From NCBI RefSeq assembly GCF_901000735.1, contig NC_081545.1, forward strand, positions 33,721,634 through 33,785,633: a stretch of 64,000 bases of DNA, read 5' to 3'. A program made the translations under genes and the position numbers. Below, piece after piece: positions 23,852 through 36,425 of this stretch. The notes under the pieces are model-generated. The model saw only the letters and a list, made by a program, of their open reading frames with translations, had not been told where the DNA came from and made no database searches. The stretch's first letter is position 1. Every line of letters starts with the position of its first letter. This DNA comes from Corylus avellana (taxonomy: Eukaryota; Streptophyta; Magnoliopsida; Fagales; Betulaceae).

Positions 23852-24506
23852 TGTTAGTAAGTGTGAAGATGATCACTTGAAGTTATCAATATTCAAGTTA
23901 ATGGGCTCAAATCCTATTTATCTATAAGAGGATAATGTTAGTTTCAAAATAAATCCAAGAACAACTTAGAATTGGATTTCTGGAGAAAACGTGTGTGGGT
24001 AAACATTCGAATCGCAATGTTTATCTTCATCTTGGAAAAGACTTTGTATTCATGATAGTTTCATTTTCCCAGTAGCAATTTGGTTAAAATTGTTCTCCTA
24101 TTTTTCGTGATTAAGCCCCTATAAAAGGGCATGTAGTCATTGGTTGAGATCATCCGGAAAATTCAAATTAGTGAGAACACTTTGTGACATTTATAAAGTG
24201 TAGAGAGTTTTTATTTATTGGGTATTTGAGAGGGACAGTTGAGTGGGGTGTACAAGGAGTTAAAGGCTTGGGTTTGAGATATTAAACTTGAGTGGCTCAG
24301 GCTTGTACCATTGTACTCAATATTTCTCAATAATAAAGAAGGAGACCAGATCATGCCCTGTGGATAGGCATATTGCCGAACCACGTAAACTCTTTGTGCA
24401 CATGTGTGATTGATGTGTGTTCTCGTGTGTTTTCTTTCCAAACTTGTCTTTCGCATAAAGGTCTGATGAAAAATTAGTTGCCAATTAATTATTAATTTTC
24501 CCAACA
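23852..24506 (+). mobile_element. Probable solo LTR, Copia-like, in block B
   Basis: Counterpart of the element at 3645-4312, with the same TGTT...AACA ends, a TATA-like ccctataaaaggg at about 24117 and the ccgaaccacgtaaactcttt segment. Its presence in both blocks shows the insertion came before the block duplication. Confidence 0.5.
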
Positions 24507-25677
24507 ATTAGAACAATACCCATGATATTTACCGTCTAAATGCATCACATTTTCCCGCATTTGATTAGAAAAAAAAAAAAAAAAAAAAAAGTACAAAATG
24601 CGCACTTTGTACATGTTGCAATATACTCTAATGCAACACGCACACAAAAGCTTTTTCATCACGCATCATCTCAAACTTATGCTTCGTTTGGTTTGTGTAA
24701 TAGACTATAAGTCACTCATTTTTTGGTGGCTTAACTAATCCTTAAGGAATGAAATACATTTTTTAATATATATATATATTTTAAACTTAAATCAAAATAA
24801 AATAAAAAATAAAAAATAAAGTGGGTGGCTTGACCACCCATTGGGGTGGTTGGCCACCCACAAAAGCGGTTGGGGGTGGTGCGACCACCCTCGTCGCATT
24901 TTGAGCAACCCAAGATTTGCTTTAAGGGGTGGCTGCGGCCACCCTTGAAGCTCCTCGGAGGTGATCGTGGCCACCCTGCAGGTCATCATGGCTGGTAGCG
25001 CGGCCACCCCTGGTCACTTTTGTGGGTGCTTGACCATCACAATGGGTGCTCGGCCACCCATTTTATTTCAAGTTTTTTATTTTTATTTTTTATTTTTTAG
25101 TATAATTATTATGAGTTTGAAAAAAAAGAGAAGAGGTTTTTCGTAATTTTGATTAAATTTCAATGTTTGCATGAGTGTTGTTACTAAACTAAGGAATAAG
25201 AATAGCTATTATATTCTATACTCTTCCATTCCTAGTAGTAACTATTTATTTTATAATGGACTAAATATTTCGCGAACCAAATAAAGCCTAACGTGTTAAT
25301 TTATGTAATATTTATTTTATTAATTACTAAATAATTTAATTTAAGTTCAACTGATGTGATAATGTCACGTAGACACGCAAGCAAAGATCTACCTTTACCA
25401 CCAAAAGAAGAGAATGTCATTGGAGAAGGGTAGGCCTTGAGCAGGCCGAGATCTTGGGCCAAACAGGCTTAAATGCAGCTCAACCTGCCCAATTATTATA
25501 GGCCCAAATAGTATCCTTATTCTAAAGAAGAGAAATTGTTGTTGATTCTGGAATATCTGTTTTTCTTTTCCAACCAATAAGACCAAAAACCCCTAAATTG
25601 CATCTCCCAAAGGGAAAAGCCCCTCCAAAGCCCATTTGCTGACTTTCTCTTTCTCTCCCTGTCTCTCAAAGACAGAA
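24507..25677. other. DEG9 upstream region of block B
   Basis: Contains the foldback element at 24790-25115; the rest is AT-rich. The 250 bp before the DEG9 start match block A closely. No other gene is seen. Confidence 0.45.
24790..25115. mobile_element. Foldback element made of GGTGG/CCACC palindromes
   Basis: The GC-rich core 24821-25060 is a run of inverted GGGTGG...CCACCC words (for example tggggtggttggccaccca and ggtggctgcggccaccc). It is flanked by inverted A-rich and T-rich arms (aaaaataaa on the left, ttttattt on the right). Sharp GC contrast with its surroundings marks it as an insertion. It has no coding capacity. A Mutator-like or other foldback MITE is likely; family not assigned. 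Confidence 0.6.
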
Positions 25678-28600
25678 ATGGGGGAAAACAAGCGAAAACG
25701 GGGTCGTAAACCCAAAACCCCAACACAAGAGACCAAGGACTTCCAATACACCACCGCAGCAGCAAACGACGTCGTCTCAGTCACCATCCCCGCCGCCGAG
25801 CCCACGACGGACACGAACGACTTATCCGCCTCCCGGAGCCGCCGTGGTCGTCCCCGTAAGGTCAATAACAACGATAACCCGCGGGCCAACATAGCGACTT
25901 CACCGGAGCGCCGAAGCTCCAGACAGGCGGAGCAAAACGGCGACTTGGCCCACGCAACGACTACGATGGCAACGGCAACGGCGACGACTAACTCCGCTGC
26001 GATCGTTTCGGAGCCGGTGAGGTGGGAGAACGTGGTGAGGGTGGTGCCCTCCATGGACGCGGTGGTCAAGGTCTTCTGCGTTCACACGGAGCCCAATTTC
26101 TCGCTCATGTGGCAGAGGAAGAGGCAGTATAGCTCCAGCAGTAGTGGGTTCGTCATTGGGGGCAGGAGGGTCTTGACCAATGCGCATTCGGTGGAGCACC
26201 ATACCCAAGTGAAACTGAAGAAGCGGGGTTCCGACACCAAGTACTTGGCCACGGTGTTGGCTATTGGGACTGAGTGTGATATCGGTAATGGGAATTTGGT
26301 TTCAATCTGATTTTGTATACGGGTTTGATGAATTTGGTAAAGTTGCTTTTTTCGAGGAACATAATTGATGGGATTTTGTTGAAATGGAATTGGAAGAGAG
26401 AGGCAATAGCTTGGCGATAAATATGTGGATTATAGGGTGGAAGTAAGGTTCACTTTTGTTAGTGCAATAATGCGAATGAAAATCTATTAGTAATTCATTA
26501 AATAAAGAAAAAAGAATGAAAAGTAATGACTATGGTTCTATTAAATTAATGTTACTTATCTAATAGGTTTGTTGTAGGTATAGGCATTTACTTGAAGTTT
26601 TTTACTTGGTTTAAATTCTATAAAAATAGTGAAGAAGTCCTAATTTGTGAGTTTCTGTTGAAATGAATACATGAAAGAGGCTGGTGTGTGTCGGAATGGA
26701 ATAAAAAGGATATGTTAATGGTTCACCCAGTTAAGCTACCCCGATGCTTATGCTGATCCTAGTGTCTGGTTTAATTGAATTAACATTTAGAGATGGTAGA
26801 GTGATTTTAGTTTGAATTTGTATGTAATGTAACTAAGAGGGTTATTTTTTCGCCTTTTGTGATGCTTCAGCAATGCTGACGGTGAGTGATGACGAGTTCT
26901 GGGAAGGAGTTTCACCTGTGGAGTTTGGAGATTTGCCTGCCCTCCAAGATGCAGTAACTGTTGTGGGCTACCCAATTGGGGGTGACACAATCTCTGTGAC
27001 AAGTGGTGTTGTTTCACGCATTGAGATACTTTCTTATGTTCATGGGTCAACAGAACTTCTCGGATTGCAGGTTATAGTGTTTTGACTTTATCTTCTGTTA
27101 GACTTACTGTTGATATCATTTACCTTTTTGTTGACATAGTCTCTTGCTGTCCCTTGTTATGACATGCTTTTTCCCAGATAGATGCTGCAATAAACTCTGG
27201 AAACTCTGGTGGGCCTGCCTTCAATGATAAGGGAAAGTGTGTGGGTATTGCATTTCAGTCTCTTAAACATGAAGATGTGGAGAACATAGGTTATGTCATA
27301 CCGACACCAGTTATTATGCACTTCATTAAAGATTATGAGAAGAATGGAGCATATACAGGTATCTCAGGGTGTAGTTTTACTTTGTTCAACCCCCCTTCCC
27401 CTGAAAAGAAATCCAAAAATAATATTATAACAAATAAACTCAGTGCAGAAATTTAGCTATTGTAACTGTAAAGGTTGTTATCTGTATATTGTTCCGTCCC
27501 TGCACATCTGATCAGGCAACTGGAGAACAGGGACAGTGCTGAACTTTGAGGGTATTGTTTCTTTGTTGAGACTTTTGAGTTGATCTTCATTTCTTTAAAT
27601 CTTCTGTTCATTTGCGATGTGTTAGGGTTCCCAATTCTTGGAGTTGAATGGCAGAAGATAGAAAATCCTGATCTACGCATGGCAATGGGGATGGGACCTG
27701 ATCAGAAAGGTGTCCGTATCAGAAGAATCGAACCTACTGCTCCTGAGTCTCAGGTTCTGAAGCCATCTGATGTTATCTTGAGTTTTGATGGGGTTAATAT
27801 TGCTAATGATGGAACAGGTAAACCCCTCCCCTCCCCCCAGCCAAAAGAAAATAAAAAAAATGATAATTTAAGATCAGAATTTGTTGCTAGTACTGTGTTC
27901 TGTATCTTGTTCATGCATACTCGTTTCTACAACTATGTGTTCTGGTCTTAAGAAATACTTGCCATGAGGAATGATTACCTGTGATAATCTTTTCTAGTAA
28001 TGCCATAGAACTTAATTAGTTGGCAATTTTTTCTTTAAATCTTTTGTATGCATTTTAAGGTTCATTTTATGATAATTTGGATACAACACCCTCTGGTTTG
28101 CAAAAGTGCGACACCTATAAAATTTTGGATGCTAGCCTTATCTCAATTTTCTTTGTCAGTTTGAGGTCTTTCATCAAATAATAGGTACAATAGGAAGCAT
28201 GTGCGAATAAGTGGCTGATTGTTGGGCAACCATGGAAAGTAAATTTTAAAAATGAGGGTTGCTGAGTGTATACAAGAGTTAGAGATGAAGTAATGGAAAC
28301 TGAACATTTGCAGGAACTTAGCTTCAGCCAGTGGCTAAAGTAGGTCAACTGACCGAACTACTGTTGTTTCTTGGCTGATAAAAAGAAAGTGCATTGAGTC
28401 ACATTTGAAGTTTGTCTGAAGTACTTAGGTTTTACACCTCATGCTCTCTTGTTTTGGCCACTCCTATGTTGATAACTTTCAGTGTACTATTCTTTCCCCG
28501 TCCTGTATCTTTGTTCCACTTCACTTCCACGTGAAACCCATCTTATGGAGGACAGGTCATTGTCTCTGGTGTGGCCCAAATATTTTTGGCAAACCAGGAA

Positions 28601-30478
28601 CATCTATATAGTATTTAAGATTTTGTTTTGAAGTTCACATCTGTCTCTTGAGAATACCCATTAACTCTTGCTTCTTTTAATTCCTTTTTAGTTCCATTCC
28701 GGCATGGAGAGCGCATTGGCTTCAGTTATCTTGTATCTCAAAAATACACTGGGGACAATGCTTTAGTAAAAGTTCTCCGTGATTCAGAGATACTTGAATT
28801 CAACATAAGACTTGAAACACACAAGCGGCTCATCCCAGCACACATCAAGGGCAAACCTCCTTCTTATTACATTATTGCTGGTTTTGTTTTTACTGCTGTA
28901 TCCGTACCCTATCTGCGTTCTGAGGTGCGTATTTATTTAAGCCTGAAACTTCACTTGCTCTGTCTCTTTCTCTTCTCTTTTCTCTGTGTCTTTTGCATTT
29001 GTTAACTTCTATGTTCTTTATCAAAGAACTGGATGGAATCATTTATTGGGTTTTTATATGCATCTGTATCTCTTTTTTGTTTGTTTGTTTGTTCCCATAC
29101 TTTCAGCTTGATGGGGCCTAAAACTTATATTCATAGATTAAATTGACTGAGAAGTATGTGCTGCTAGGTTTTAGAATCAGATTCAATTTTGTTAATAGTA
29201 TACAGTATCAACTGTATAAATGGTCACAATGCATTACATTTTCGTCATTACCCTCATTGTTATCCCTGTTTTGTTTCAATTAGTTGGTGTTTTTTGATCC
29301 CTCCATCCACTAACTTATCATCTGTTAATTAGGGGCTACTCTGAAACTGTTTGCTTTTCAGCTGTTCAGTAAGAGGTGCATCCTTATGTGAATGTTAACT
29401 CTGTTCCTAAAGTAACCAGTGAACTGCAGAAACTTAACCGGATGTCATTAGGTTTTATTTGTCTGCCTAGTCAAACTTATCAAAAAATAAATAAAAAATT
29501 GTTTGCCTAGTCAAACTCATCAAAAAATAAATAAAAAATTGTCTGCCTAGTCAAACTTATCAAAAATAAAAAATAAAATTGTCTGCTTAGGCATATCAGG
29601 TGCAATGTTCAGCTGATCAGAACTGGTGGCACTGCGATTCTCAAGTGGTCCTTTGTTTGCTTATGTGGTTTCAATTACCAGTGTGCCCCAAGAAAGTCAT
29701 ACATGTAAAAACAAATATTAGAAGCTCTGTGTCACATTTTTAAATTAACATAATAAATGTGGAAGGGATGCAGAGACACTAAATAAGCCAAGGCTTATTT
29801 TCTCTTTGTTATGTATTGCACAATCATGTATGCTCTGATTGTTGAATAATTTATATAGATAGAATAATATTTTAGGGTGTGGAACCTATTTATGATTTCC
29901 TATTTAATATTTAAAGTTTACCTGTTTCCTAAGACAAGTAAACTTTATGCTTGGGGGTCTATAAGAGCGATTTCTCTGTTTCTTAACTCCTGGGTTTTTT
30001 CACTTATGTCCAGTATGGAAAGGATTATGAATTTGACGCTCCAGTGAAACTGTTGGACAAGCATCTACATGCAATGGCAGAATCGGTAGATGAACAGCTT
30101 GTTGTTATTTCTCAGGTTTCTCTTGTTGTCTCTCTTATCATCTTTCCCATGACATTTCATTTCATTATATTAGTGCGCCAGATTTCGCTCATCACTTTTG
30201 TCCTCAAAATTTGTGCTAGGTTCTTGTGGCTGACATTAATATTGGATACGAGGAAATCGTTAATACTCAGGTCAGAAAATATGTGTCACATTGTGATGTA
30301 ACATTGCTGAATTAACCAGAACTGGACTTTGTTAACTTCACATCTTTCTTATGTGTTTTTAGGTTCTTGCTTTCAATGGTAAACCTGTGAAGAATCTTAA
30401 GAGCTTGGCCAACATGGTGGAAAGCTGTGAGGATGAATATCTGAAGTTTGATCTCGAGTATCAACAGGTTCCACCCCC

Positions 30479-30510
<32 letters not shown>

Positions 30511-30652
30511 TCAAGTATTCTCTTAACTTTGACAAGTTTTAAACGTTATGCAGATAGTGGTCCTGGAGACCAAGACTGCCAAGGCAGCAACTTTAGATAT
30601 TCTGACAACACATTGCATACCTTCTGCAATGTCTGATGACCTCAAGACTTGA
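25678..30652 (+). CDS. DEG9: DEG9-type nuclear serine protease, complete
   Basis: ATP-independent Deg/HtrA-family serine protease. In Arabidopsis DEG9 is reported as nuclear and to control levels of the cytokinin response regulator ARR4. Nine exons: 25678-26284, 26871-27070, 27178-27358, 27626-27817, 28692-28924, 30014-30115, 30220-30270, 30363-30467, 30554-30652. They total 1770 nt (589 aa), near the 592 aa I recall for Arabidopsis. The catalytic triad is complete: His170 (TNAHSVEHH), Asp201 (TECDIAML), Ser279 ([10 protein letters not shown]). The first PDZ region, about 330-430, has [14 protein letters not shown]; a second, degenerate one spans about 490-570. The basic N-terminus, about residues 4-15 and 53-62, has [10 protein letters not shown] and [10 protein letters not shown], nuclear-localisation and AT-hook-like. 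An in-frame ATG 42 nt upstream exists, but [11 protein letters not shown] is the family-like start. Intron 5 has a 40-bp minisatellite; intron 8 has a CT/CA microsatellite where a later duplication broke. Confidence 0.95.
29461..29594. repeat. 40-bp minisatellite in DEG9 intron 5
   Basis: Just over three head-to-tail 40-bp units, each starting gtctgcctagtcaaac or a close variant and ending in an A-rich stretch. It lies directly after the point where homology to block A ends, so block A lacks it. Confidence 0.8.
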
Positions 30653-31594
30653 GTAAAGATTTTGGGGAAGGTACAGAAGATTACTCCATTAGTTATCCTT
30701 GCAGTTCACCATTTGCTTGGCCCCCCATATCTTCTCCATGATGCTGGGGTCTCATTAATCTTTGTAAACGTTGGATCTGAATTATTGGGTGTTGAGATTT
30801 TTCATTTATACTTATATTCATAAATTTTGTTTTAATGGGTAGAAAAAAGTGGGGTGGGAGGTGAAGATGGCTTTCTTAGATCCAGAAAATTTCGTGATTT
30901 CAGTTTTTATTTTTTATTTTGGGTAGGAGCTTACCAGGTATATCTTTCATTTTATTTTCCAGTAAACACTTTTTTAGATTTATATTATATTGATTAATGT
31001 ACCATACGCGCATGGTGGACGATTAATTTCAAGTAATGTTACTCTTAACATCTATTTATTAACATCCATTTATTACATTAGTTGATGTGTGTTTTAAGTG
31101 GCTTTAAGCACATCAGCCGGTGTAAAATAGGTGTGAAAAGTCATAGAAAATATCTGAACATTTTGTCCTTTTCCACTCCAGAGCCTCGTTCACATGCATA
31201 CATGTTCTCATGGGCGTGTGCATGACACATGCGCAGATTAAACCCAAACAAGTCCTCTTCACATGAATGTGATATGAAATCTGAAAAAGGTGCCTGGAGA
31301 TTGCTTTTTTGGAATAAGGGCAATTGTTGTTGCATTGATCGATCTAGGGATGATACCACCATGAAAGAAATACAGAACAGCCGCAATAAAATCATTTTTG
31401 CCTTTTTTGTTTGAATATGAAAAGACATTGGTCAAGTTCAGTTCTTGAGCCTCTCGTAGTAGAAAAGAAGAATCTTTGACTTGAGCCCGAAATTTTGCTC
31501 GAGAGAAAGTGATCTTGTGACCACAAGTGTTCATATGATTCGATTCAATGGAATTAGGTGATGAACAATTTGTAACATGCTTTTATACAATCGC
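30653..31594. other. Convergent 3' flanks of DEG9 and WAT1-related gene 1
   Basis: The DEG9 stop (30650-30652) and the stop of the minus-strand transporter (31595) face each other across 942 bp. A LINE fragment sits at 31274-31481. No other gene is seen. Confidence 0.5.
31274..31481 (-). mobile_element. LINE reverse-transcriptase fragment
   Basis: Read on the minus strand, an open frame here contains FIAAVLYFFHGG and SINATTIALIPKKQSP, the well-known stretch of plant non-LTR (L1-type) reverse transcriptases before the polymerase motifs. It is about 70 codons, far too short to work. The right-hand duplicate at 37111-37114 has the uninterrupted sequence gattgagcc, so 208 bp are inserted in this unit only. 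Confidence 0.65.
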
Positions 31595-33851
31595 TTACAC
31601 TTGCCCTTTATTGCTTTCAGTTTTATAGCTCTGCAATAGAGGGACCTTTTGGGTCGTAGATGGAGATTCCAGGCTATTAACTCCATAGTCTTCACCTATC
31701 TCTTCTTTTGCTTTACCCCACATCACAGTGTAGAAGCCGATAGATATTATTGTTGCTCCGACAAGACTGTAAAATGCATAAAAAATAGCAAGTTGAATTC
31801 AGAACAAGAAGCAATGGACGAGCTAAAGCATGGTTTCTTCTTGATAATTGATAAGAGGTTTTTCTTCTTCTGGGAGAGGGTGAGGGAGTTATTCAATACC
31901 TGCCAAGATGGAGAGTATCACCAAGGAACATAACACCCATGGCAACAGCAATGGCAATCGAGAAGGGCTTGAACATCGCTACATAGACAGGCCCCTTCAA
32001 GTGCAACGCCCATGCATGAACTGTATTGTTCAGGCATGACCCGAAGAGGCCCTAGATCGAGAAAAGCCACATTAAGACATCAAACAAAGGTGATATTATT
32101 AAACTTTTAAGATAAGTGGTGATTTAATATTAGTTTCTTACCGAGCACACAACCGAGACCAAGGCTATATTCGGCCCCAATATCCAAGCACTAGAATTTC
32201 TTTCTGTAATTAAACCTACAACTGCAGCAATGAGGCTCACACTTAGATTGTAAAAGAATATCACTGTCAGCTCATTCGGGTACTCCTTCATGATTTGTGT
32301 CTGCAAAAATACAGAAGTATAAGCTTCATTTTTTCATTAATTTCTACAATATTTGCAAATCCCATCATCGAAAAGTATTTTGAAACTGGGGTTTTAGGTA
32401 ATGGGCAGGAAATTCACCTGAACAATGTACCATAGTGGAAGCAAAATATATTCAGCTGTAAGTAGAAGGCCACCAATTACCCAATCTGATTTTAATGAGT
32501 TTAGAGGTTGATGAAGTGAAGCAGATGATGGTTGAGAAATGACGATCGGCGGGCCTCTGTAGAGGGTAACTACAAATGCACCTGATATTGAAACTATGGT
32601 GCCCAAGATTTTAGCCAAACTGCTTGTGCCTCTCAAATCTATCTTTTCCATCCTTTCATGCCAAAAAGAGAAATAAAGAAAGAAAAAGATGAGAATAACC
32701 AAAAGTAGTGAGGGGTCCTCTTTACCTCATAAGATTTTGATACAACACCATATGAGTGGTATAACTTTTTCACCCAAGTGGTTTAGCAGTCACTATTATT
32801 AAACTATTTCCGCCATCGAGTCTTTACATGTTACCAGAATTTCTTGAAATTCTCAAATTCAGACAGGAAATGAGACCAAGTGCCCGGGCAGATTTTCGAG
32901 CCTTGGAGCCCGAGGTCACCTCTCTCCTCTGAAATTCGGACAACAAAATAGAGAGAATCCCAATCCATTTATCGAGAAAGAAATAATGAAAAAAAGAACA
33001 TGTTTAGGCAGCCCAATACAGGCAACTAGCAAAGCAAAACAGAGTTAGAGCAACGCTTGCTCTCTGAGTCTCTGTCAAGATGCAAAAAGTAACTCCCTTC
33101 AACTTTATCAAAGGCAAACGGGATATTTTGATTATCTGATATTGGCCAATATGGTCCGTTTGATCTTTTAACACATGAGGGTATTTTTGGTAGCTAATTG
33201 AAAGAGTGGGAAAAAGAACCTGAAAAGGATGGCAAGGATGAAGGTGAAAGCTGGCACCAGGTTGCTGATTGCTGAAGCAAGTGTTGGAGAGCTGAAATTG
33301 ATGCCTGTATACCCCATGATCTGAGACGAACTCCTGCTCCCAACCCAACAAAAATTCAGATTGAAAATAGAAATCAGAAAGGAAACAAAAATGAGAAAAT
33401 TCTTGGGCTTTTAAAGAGAAATAAAGAAAATAAAGCCCGACTGATCCTACAAAAATCATGGGTCTGTTTTGTATTCCATCAGAACTGCATGAGTTAAATA
33501 AACTATACCCAATGAGCCCAAGAAGACCAATTTTGGAGAGTATGGAAAAACTAAGTGGAGGAAGCACTCTTGATCTGCAAAGACATATGAACAACCAATT
33601 TAGTTGAAATTTGTAATAATAATAGTAGAGAGAGAGAGAGAGAGAGAAACAGAGACAGACCTTTGAGAGATAAAGGGTGCAGGAAGGAGGATAATAGCAG
33701 CAATGGCATAAGCATAGACAACAAAGACACGGTAGCTCATCCCCTTCAAAGTGGCAGCCTTGAAGAGTGTGTTTAAGCCAACGTTGGTGCATTCCATGGT
33801 CACCATGGCCGAGAATGGCAGCGCATCCCTGTAATAATTTCCCCTAGCCAT
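31595..33851 (-). CDS. WAT1-related transporter 1 (EamA, UMAMIT type)
   Basis: Plant drug/metabolite-superfamily membrane protein. Members move amino acids or auxin across plasma or vacuolar membranes; the substrate here is unknown. Seven exons, 5'->3': 33661-33851, 33509-33574, 33220-33333, 32418-32652, 32142-32300, 31900-32051, 31595-31766. They total 1089 nt (362 aa), normal for the family. Ten hydrophobic segments fall in two EamA halves, about residues 10-140 and 190-325. Typical motifs are [15 protein letters not shown] in helix 1-2, [18 protein letters not shown] in helix 4, and [16 protein letters not shown] in helix 9. The C-terminal tail is short and polar. The start ATG is the first residue of MARGNYY, matching its neighbours. 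It is a near twin of the gene at 37225-39512 and convergent with DEG9. Confidence 0.93.
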
Positions 33852-36425
33852 TTCTTGCTCACGCACAGAGAGACAAAGACGGGAGCTTCGATTGGTGCTA
33901 TCTTGACAATGCAAGGGGGGACGCGAACTATTATTCGTTAGTGCTGACATGACAGTTAAGGGGAAAATGTTGGATTGCTTCTCGGCTTTTCTGTCCTTCG
34001 GGAAAAAAGAAGAAGATAAAGACTTCCATTTTATATTTGTTTTTCGTCGGACTTTTTTAAAATAATATATATTCTAATACAACCCATCTTTAAAAACCAG
34101 TTTTGCAAATGTAAATGTTACATTTAAATCATATGGGATATTTAAGATTGTAGCATATCATTATGTTCTTATTGTTTTGAAATTAATATCTACGGTGGCT
34201 GACTTTATAAACATTGACTCAGTTGTAATACCTTTTTTTTTTTTTTTTTTTTTTACGGCTTCACTCACTCATCGGTATTCATTGATTTAATATTATACAT
34301 ATACATAATATCAAGACATTATAATCTTACATATAGGTCGTTCTCTCCGTGATTCAACTATAAAGCCTCAATCCATTCAATTTCATATTCAATAAGTTGT
34401 GTTTAATCTCATACTTAAGTGATTGTTGGCCTTAATATCAAATGATATAAACTTTAAGTATAACTCACTCGGAGCTCAAAAATTTATATACATCTAAAAT
34501 TAAGCGACATGACTTGTCTCATATTATATGGTAGCTTGAGAAGATTTTTTTTTCTCTCTTTTTCTTTTGGGTAAATGGAGTTTGAAACGGATCTTCCATA
34601 AAATAGTTTAGAACATCAAGTTTGTTTTGGAGACATTATCATAGTCATATGCTAATAAATACTACGTAACATGGGATAATTAGAGCATCACTGAAACAAC
34701 AGTTGCGTGTCGTTTTCTTGTCAAATCATGATAATTGATTTGCGTCTCAACAAGGAATGGAGGCACCACCTTGAGTGAAAAGCCCAAATCCAACCTGAAT
34801 CAACTCACTTAAAAAATAATAAAATAATAATAAAAAATCTCACATATTAATTATGGATAGCATTTAAAAAAAAAAAAAAAAAAAAAAAACACAGCGCGTG
34901 CCATTCTTTTACTTGGGGAATGTTCCTTTACTGGGTGGGGGACCCCATATTGGCATATTTTAGGGAATGTGCCACACACACGCTCTCAAGCAAAGCCAAA
35001 AGGAGCCATTTAAACTACCAACGCGACACAATTTCTTTGGCGCAGTGTGTTTGTGGGACAGCATCCCTAGTCTTTTGCCTTTGTTTGAACAGTCCAAGCA
35101 GTTGCATGCTTGATCAGTCTCGGTGACTGTAGGGTTCAAATCATCGCACATTTAGTTGCTCGAATTGCATGTAATACAGACAATTAATTATATTTGATTT
35201 TTATCATTTTTTCAAGGTTTAGTCAAACTAAGTAGATGCTCGTCACACCTTAGTGAAGCCAAATTTAACTGATCCGTGTGATGAGAGTGTGTTATACGGG
35301 TTCTAAATTTATTCTTTAGGGGTAGGTATACAACGTGACTGTTAAATTATCATTTTTTTCATAATTTTAAGCCGATAATAATAAGTAAATTTAATCACTT
35401 AATCATTACTTTAATATTCATTTTCACGTGTAGGCTCAAACTTCCTTTTAATATATGAAGCCCAACATGGAATATTTTATTTAAATTAGAGGTAAATTAA
35501 TGGAGTCAATGTTCGATCTCTAGACATTTGGCTCTGATACCATATTAAACCACAATTTTTCCCAAAAGGTTAAACTTATGAAAAAAATAGTAATTTCACA
35601 CTTAATCATTACTTTAACAGTGACCTTGCCTTGGTAGAGTTTCTCATCATTAAAAAAATAAAAAATAAAAAATAAAAAACAGAAAAGAAAATGAAAAATG
35701 AAAAATGAAAAATGAAAGAAAAAGAGAGACTTTGGAGGAATCAACACATGGGTCCTGATTTTCAGTTCATATCACCTTTAGGTCCAGCTCAAATCAATTG
35801 CTGATACTTGGTATTAAAAAATTTAATATTTTTTGATTCTTCATTAGGATTTTATGATTTAACATTTAAGATTAGGACCTCACTTTTGATACTAAAAGTT
35901 ATAAAGCAATTTTTCATGCAAAGGAAGCCTATTGTAATGAAAATTGGGTGAGCACGGCCAAATTGCGACCACATTAGCACATTTTTATTTTTTATTTTTT
36001 TAAAGTACATGAGTAACAAATCAGAAAAGAAAGAACAAACTAAGCCTCAAAATGTTAGAATATATTTGAATGACCCTAAAGTTAAGGACTTGATGAAAGC
36101 AAATAGAGCATAATGTAGAAATTTGATTATAATTTGATTAGATTAGCCTAACTTAAGAATTTGATTATGATTTGATCACCTTAAATTAAGGGATTTGATT
36201 AAGATTACATGTAAGTTTTATAAATAGATCATTCTTTACTGTAAACACATCAAAGCAATAAGAGCATAATGTAGTCATTTAGACTTTATTTGTGGACATA
36301 AAATCTTTGTGCCCCCCTCTCTCACACACACAAGTATTCTTTTAACTTCGACAAGTTTTAAACGTTATGCACACACAAGTACACAAGTATTCTTTTAACT
36401 TTGACAAGTTTTAAACGTTATGCAG
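33852..36425. other. Upstream region of transporter 1 and LTR-derived end
   Basis: AT-rich, with poly-T (about 34230-34253) and poly-A (34865-34889) runs. No gene is recognised. 36053-36311 is the start of an LTR. After the junction at 36311, a 53-bp stretch containing caagtattcttttaact is itself doubled (36331 and 36384) ahead of the orphan DEG9 exon. Confidence 0.5.
36053..36311 (+). mobile_element. LTR fragment at the tandem-duplication junction
   Basis: Starts TGTTAGAATATATTTG like the LTR at 41886, has a TATA-like ttataaatagatc at about 36219, and is cut at the junction with DEG9 intron 8 sequence. No primer-binding site is left. Confidence 0.6.

Larger units (their letters stand above)
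20544..29437. repeat. Segmental duplication block B (DOX 5' end to DEG9 intron 5)
   Basis: Second copy of block 1-9068, more diverged in the spacer but nearly identical in DEG9 exons. At 22340-22350 it jumps from the sequence matching 1776 to that matching 2198. The deletion of about 420 bp has the short word aacca at both ends in block A. The right end of homology, at about 29437 inside DEG9 intron 5, marks where the copied segment ended. Confidence 0.85.
30474..36311. repeat. Tandem duplication, left unit (DEG9 last exon + WAT1-related gene 1)
   Basis: This stretch is repeated at about 36312-42100 in the same orientation: DEG9 exon 9, a WAT1-related gene, its long upstream region and the beginning of an LTR. 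The junction at 36311 joins LTR sequence (ctttgtg) to the CCCCCCTCTCTC microsatellite of DEG9 intron 8. Unit-specific events are a LINE fragment in this unit and a SINE-like insertion in the other. Confidence 0.85.

Noticed and set aside
29461..29594. Regular spaced repeats considered as a CRISPR array
   Set aside because: The units are head-to-tail with no distinct spacers and lie in a plant intron; it is a minisatellite.
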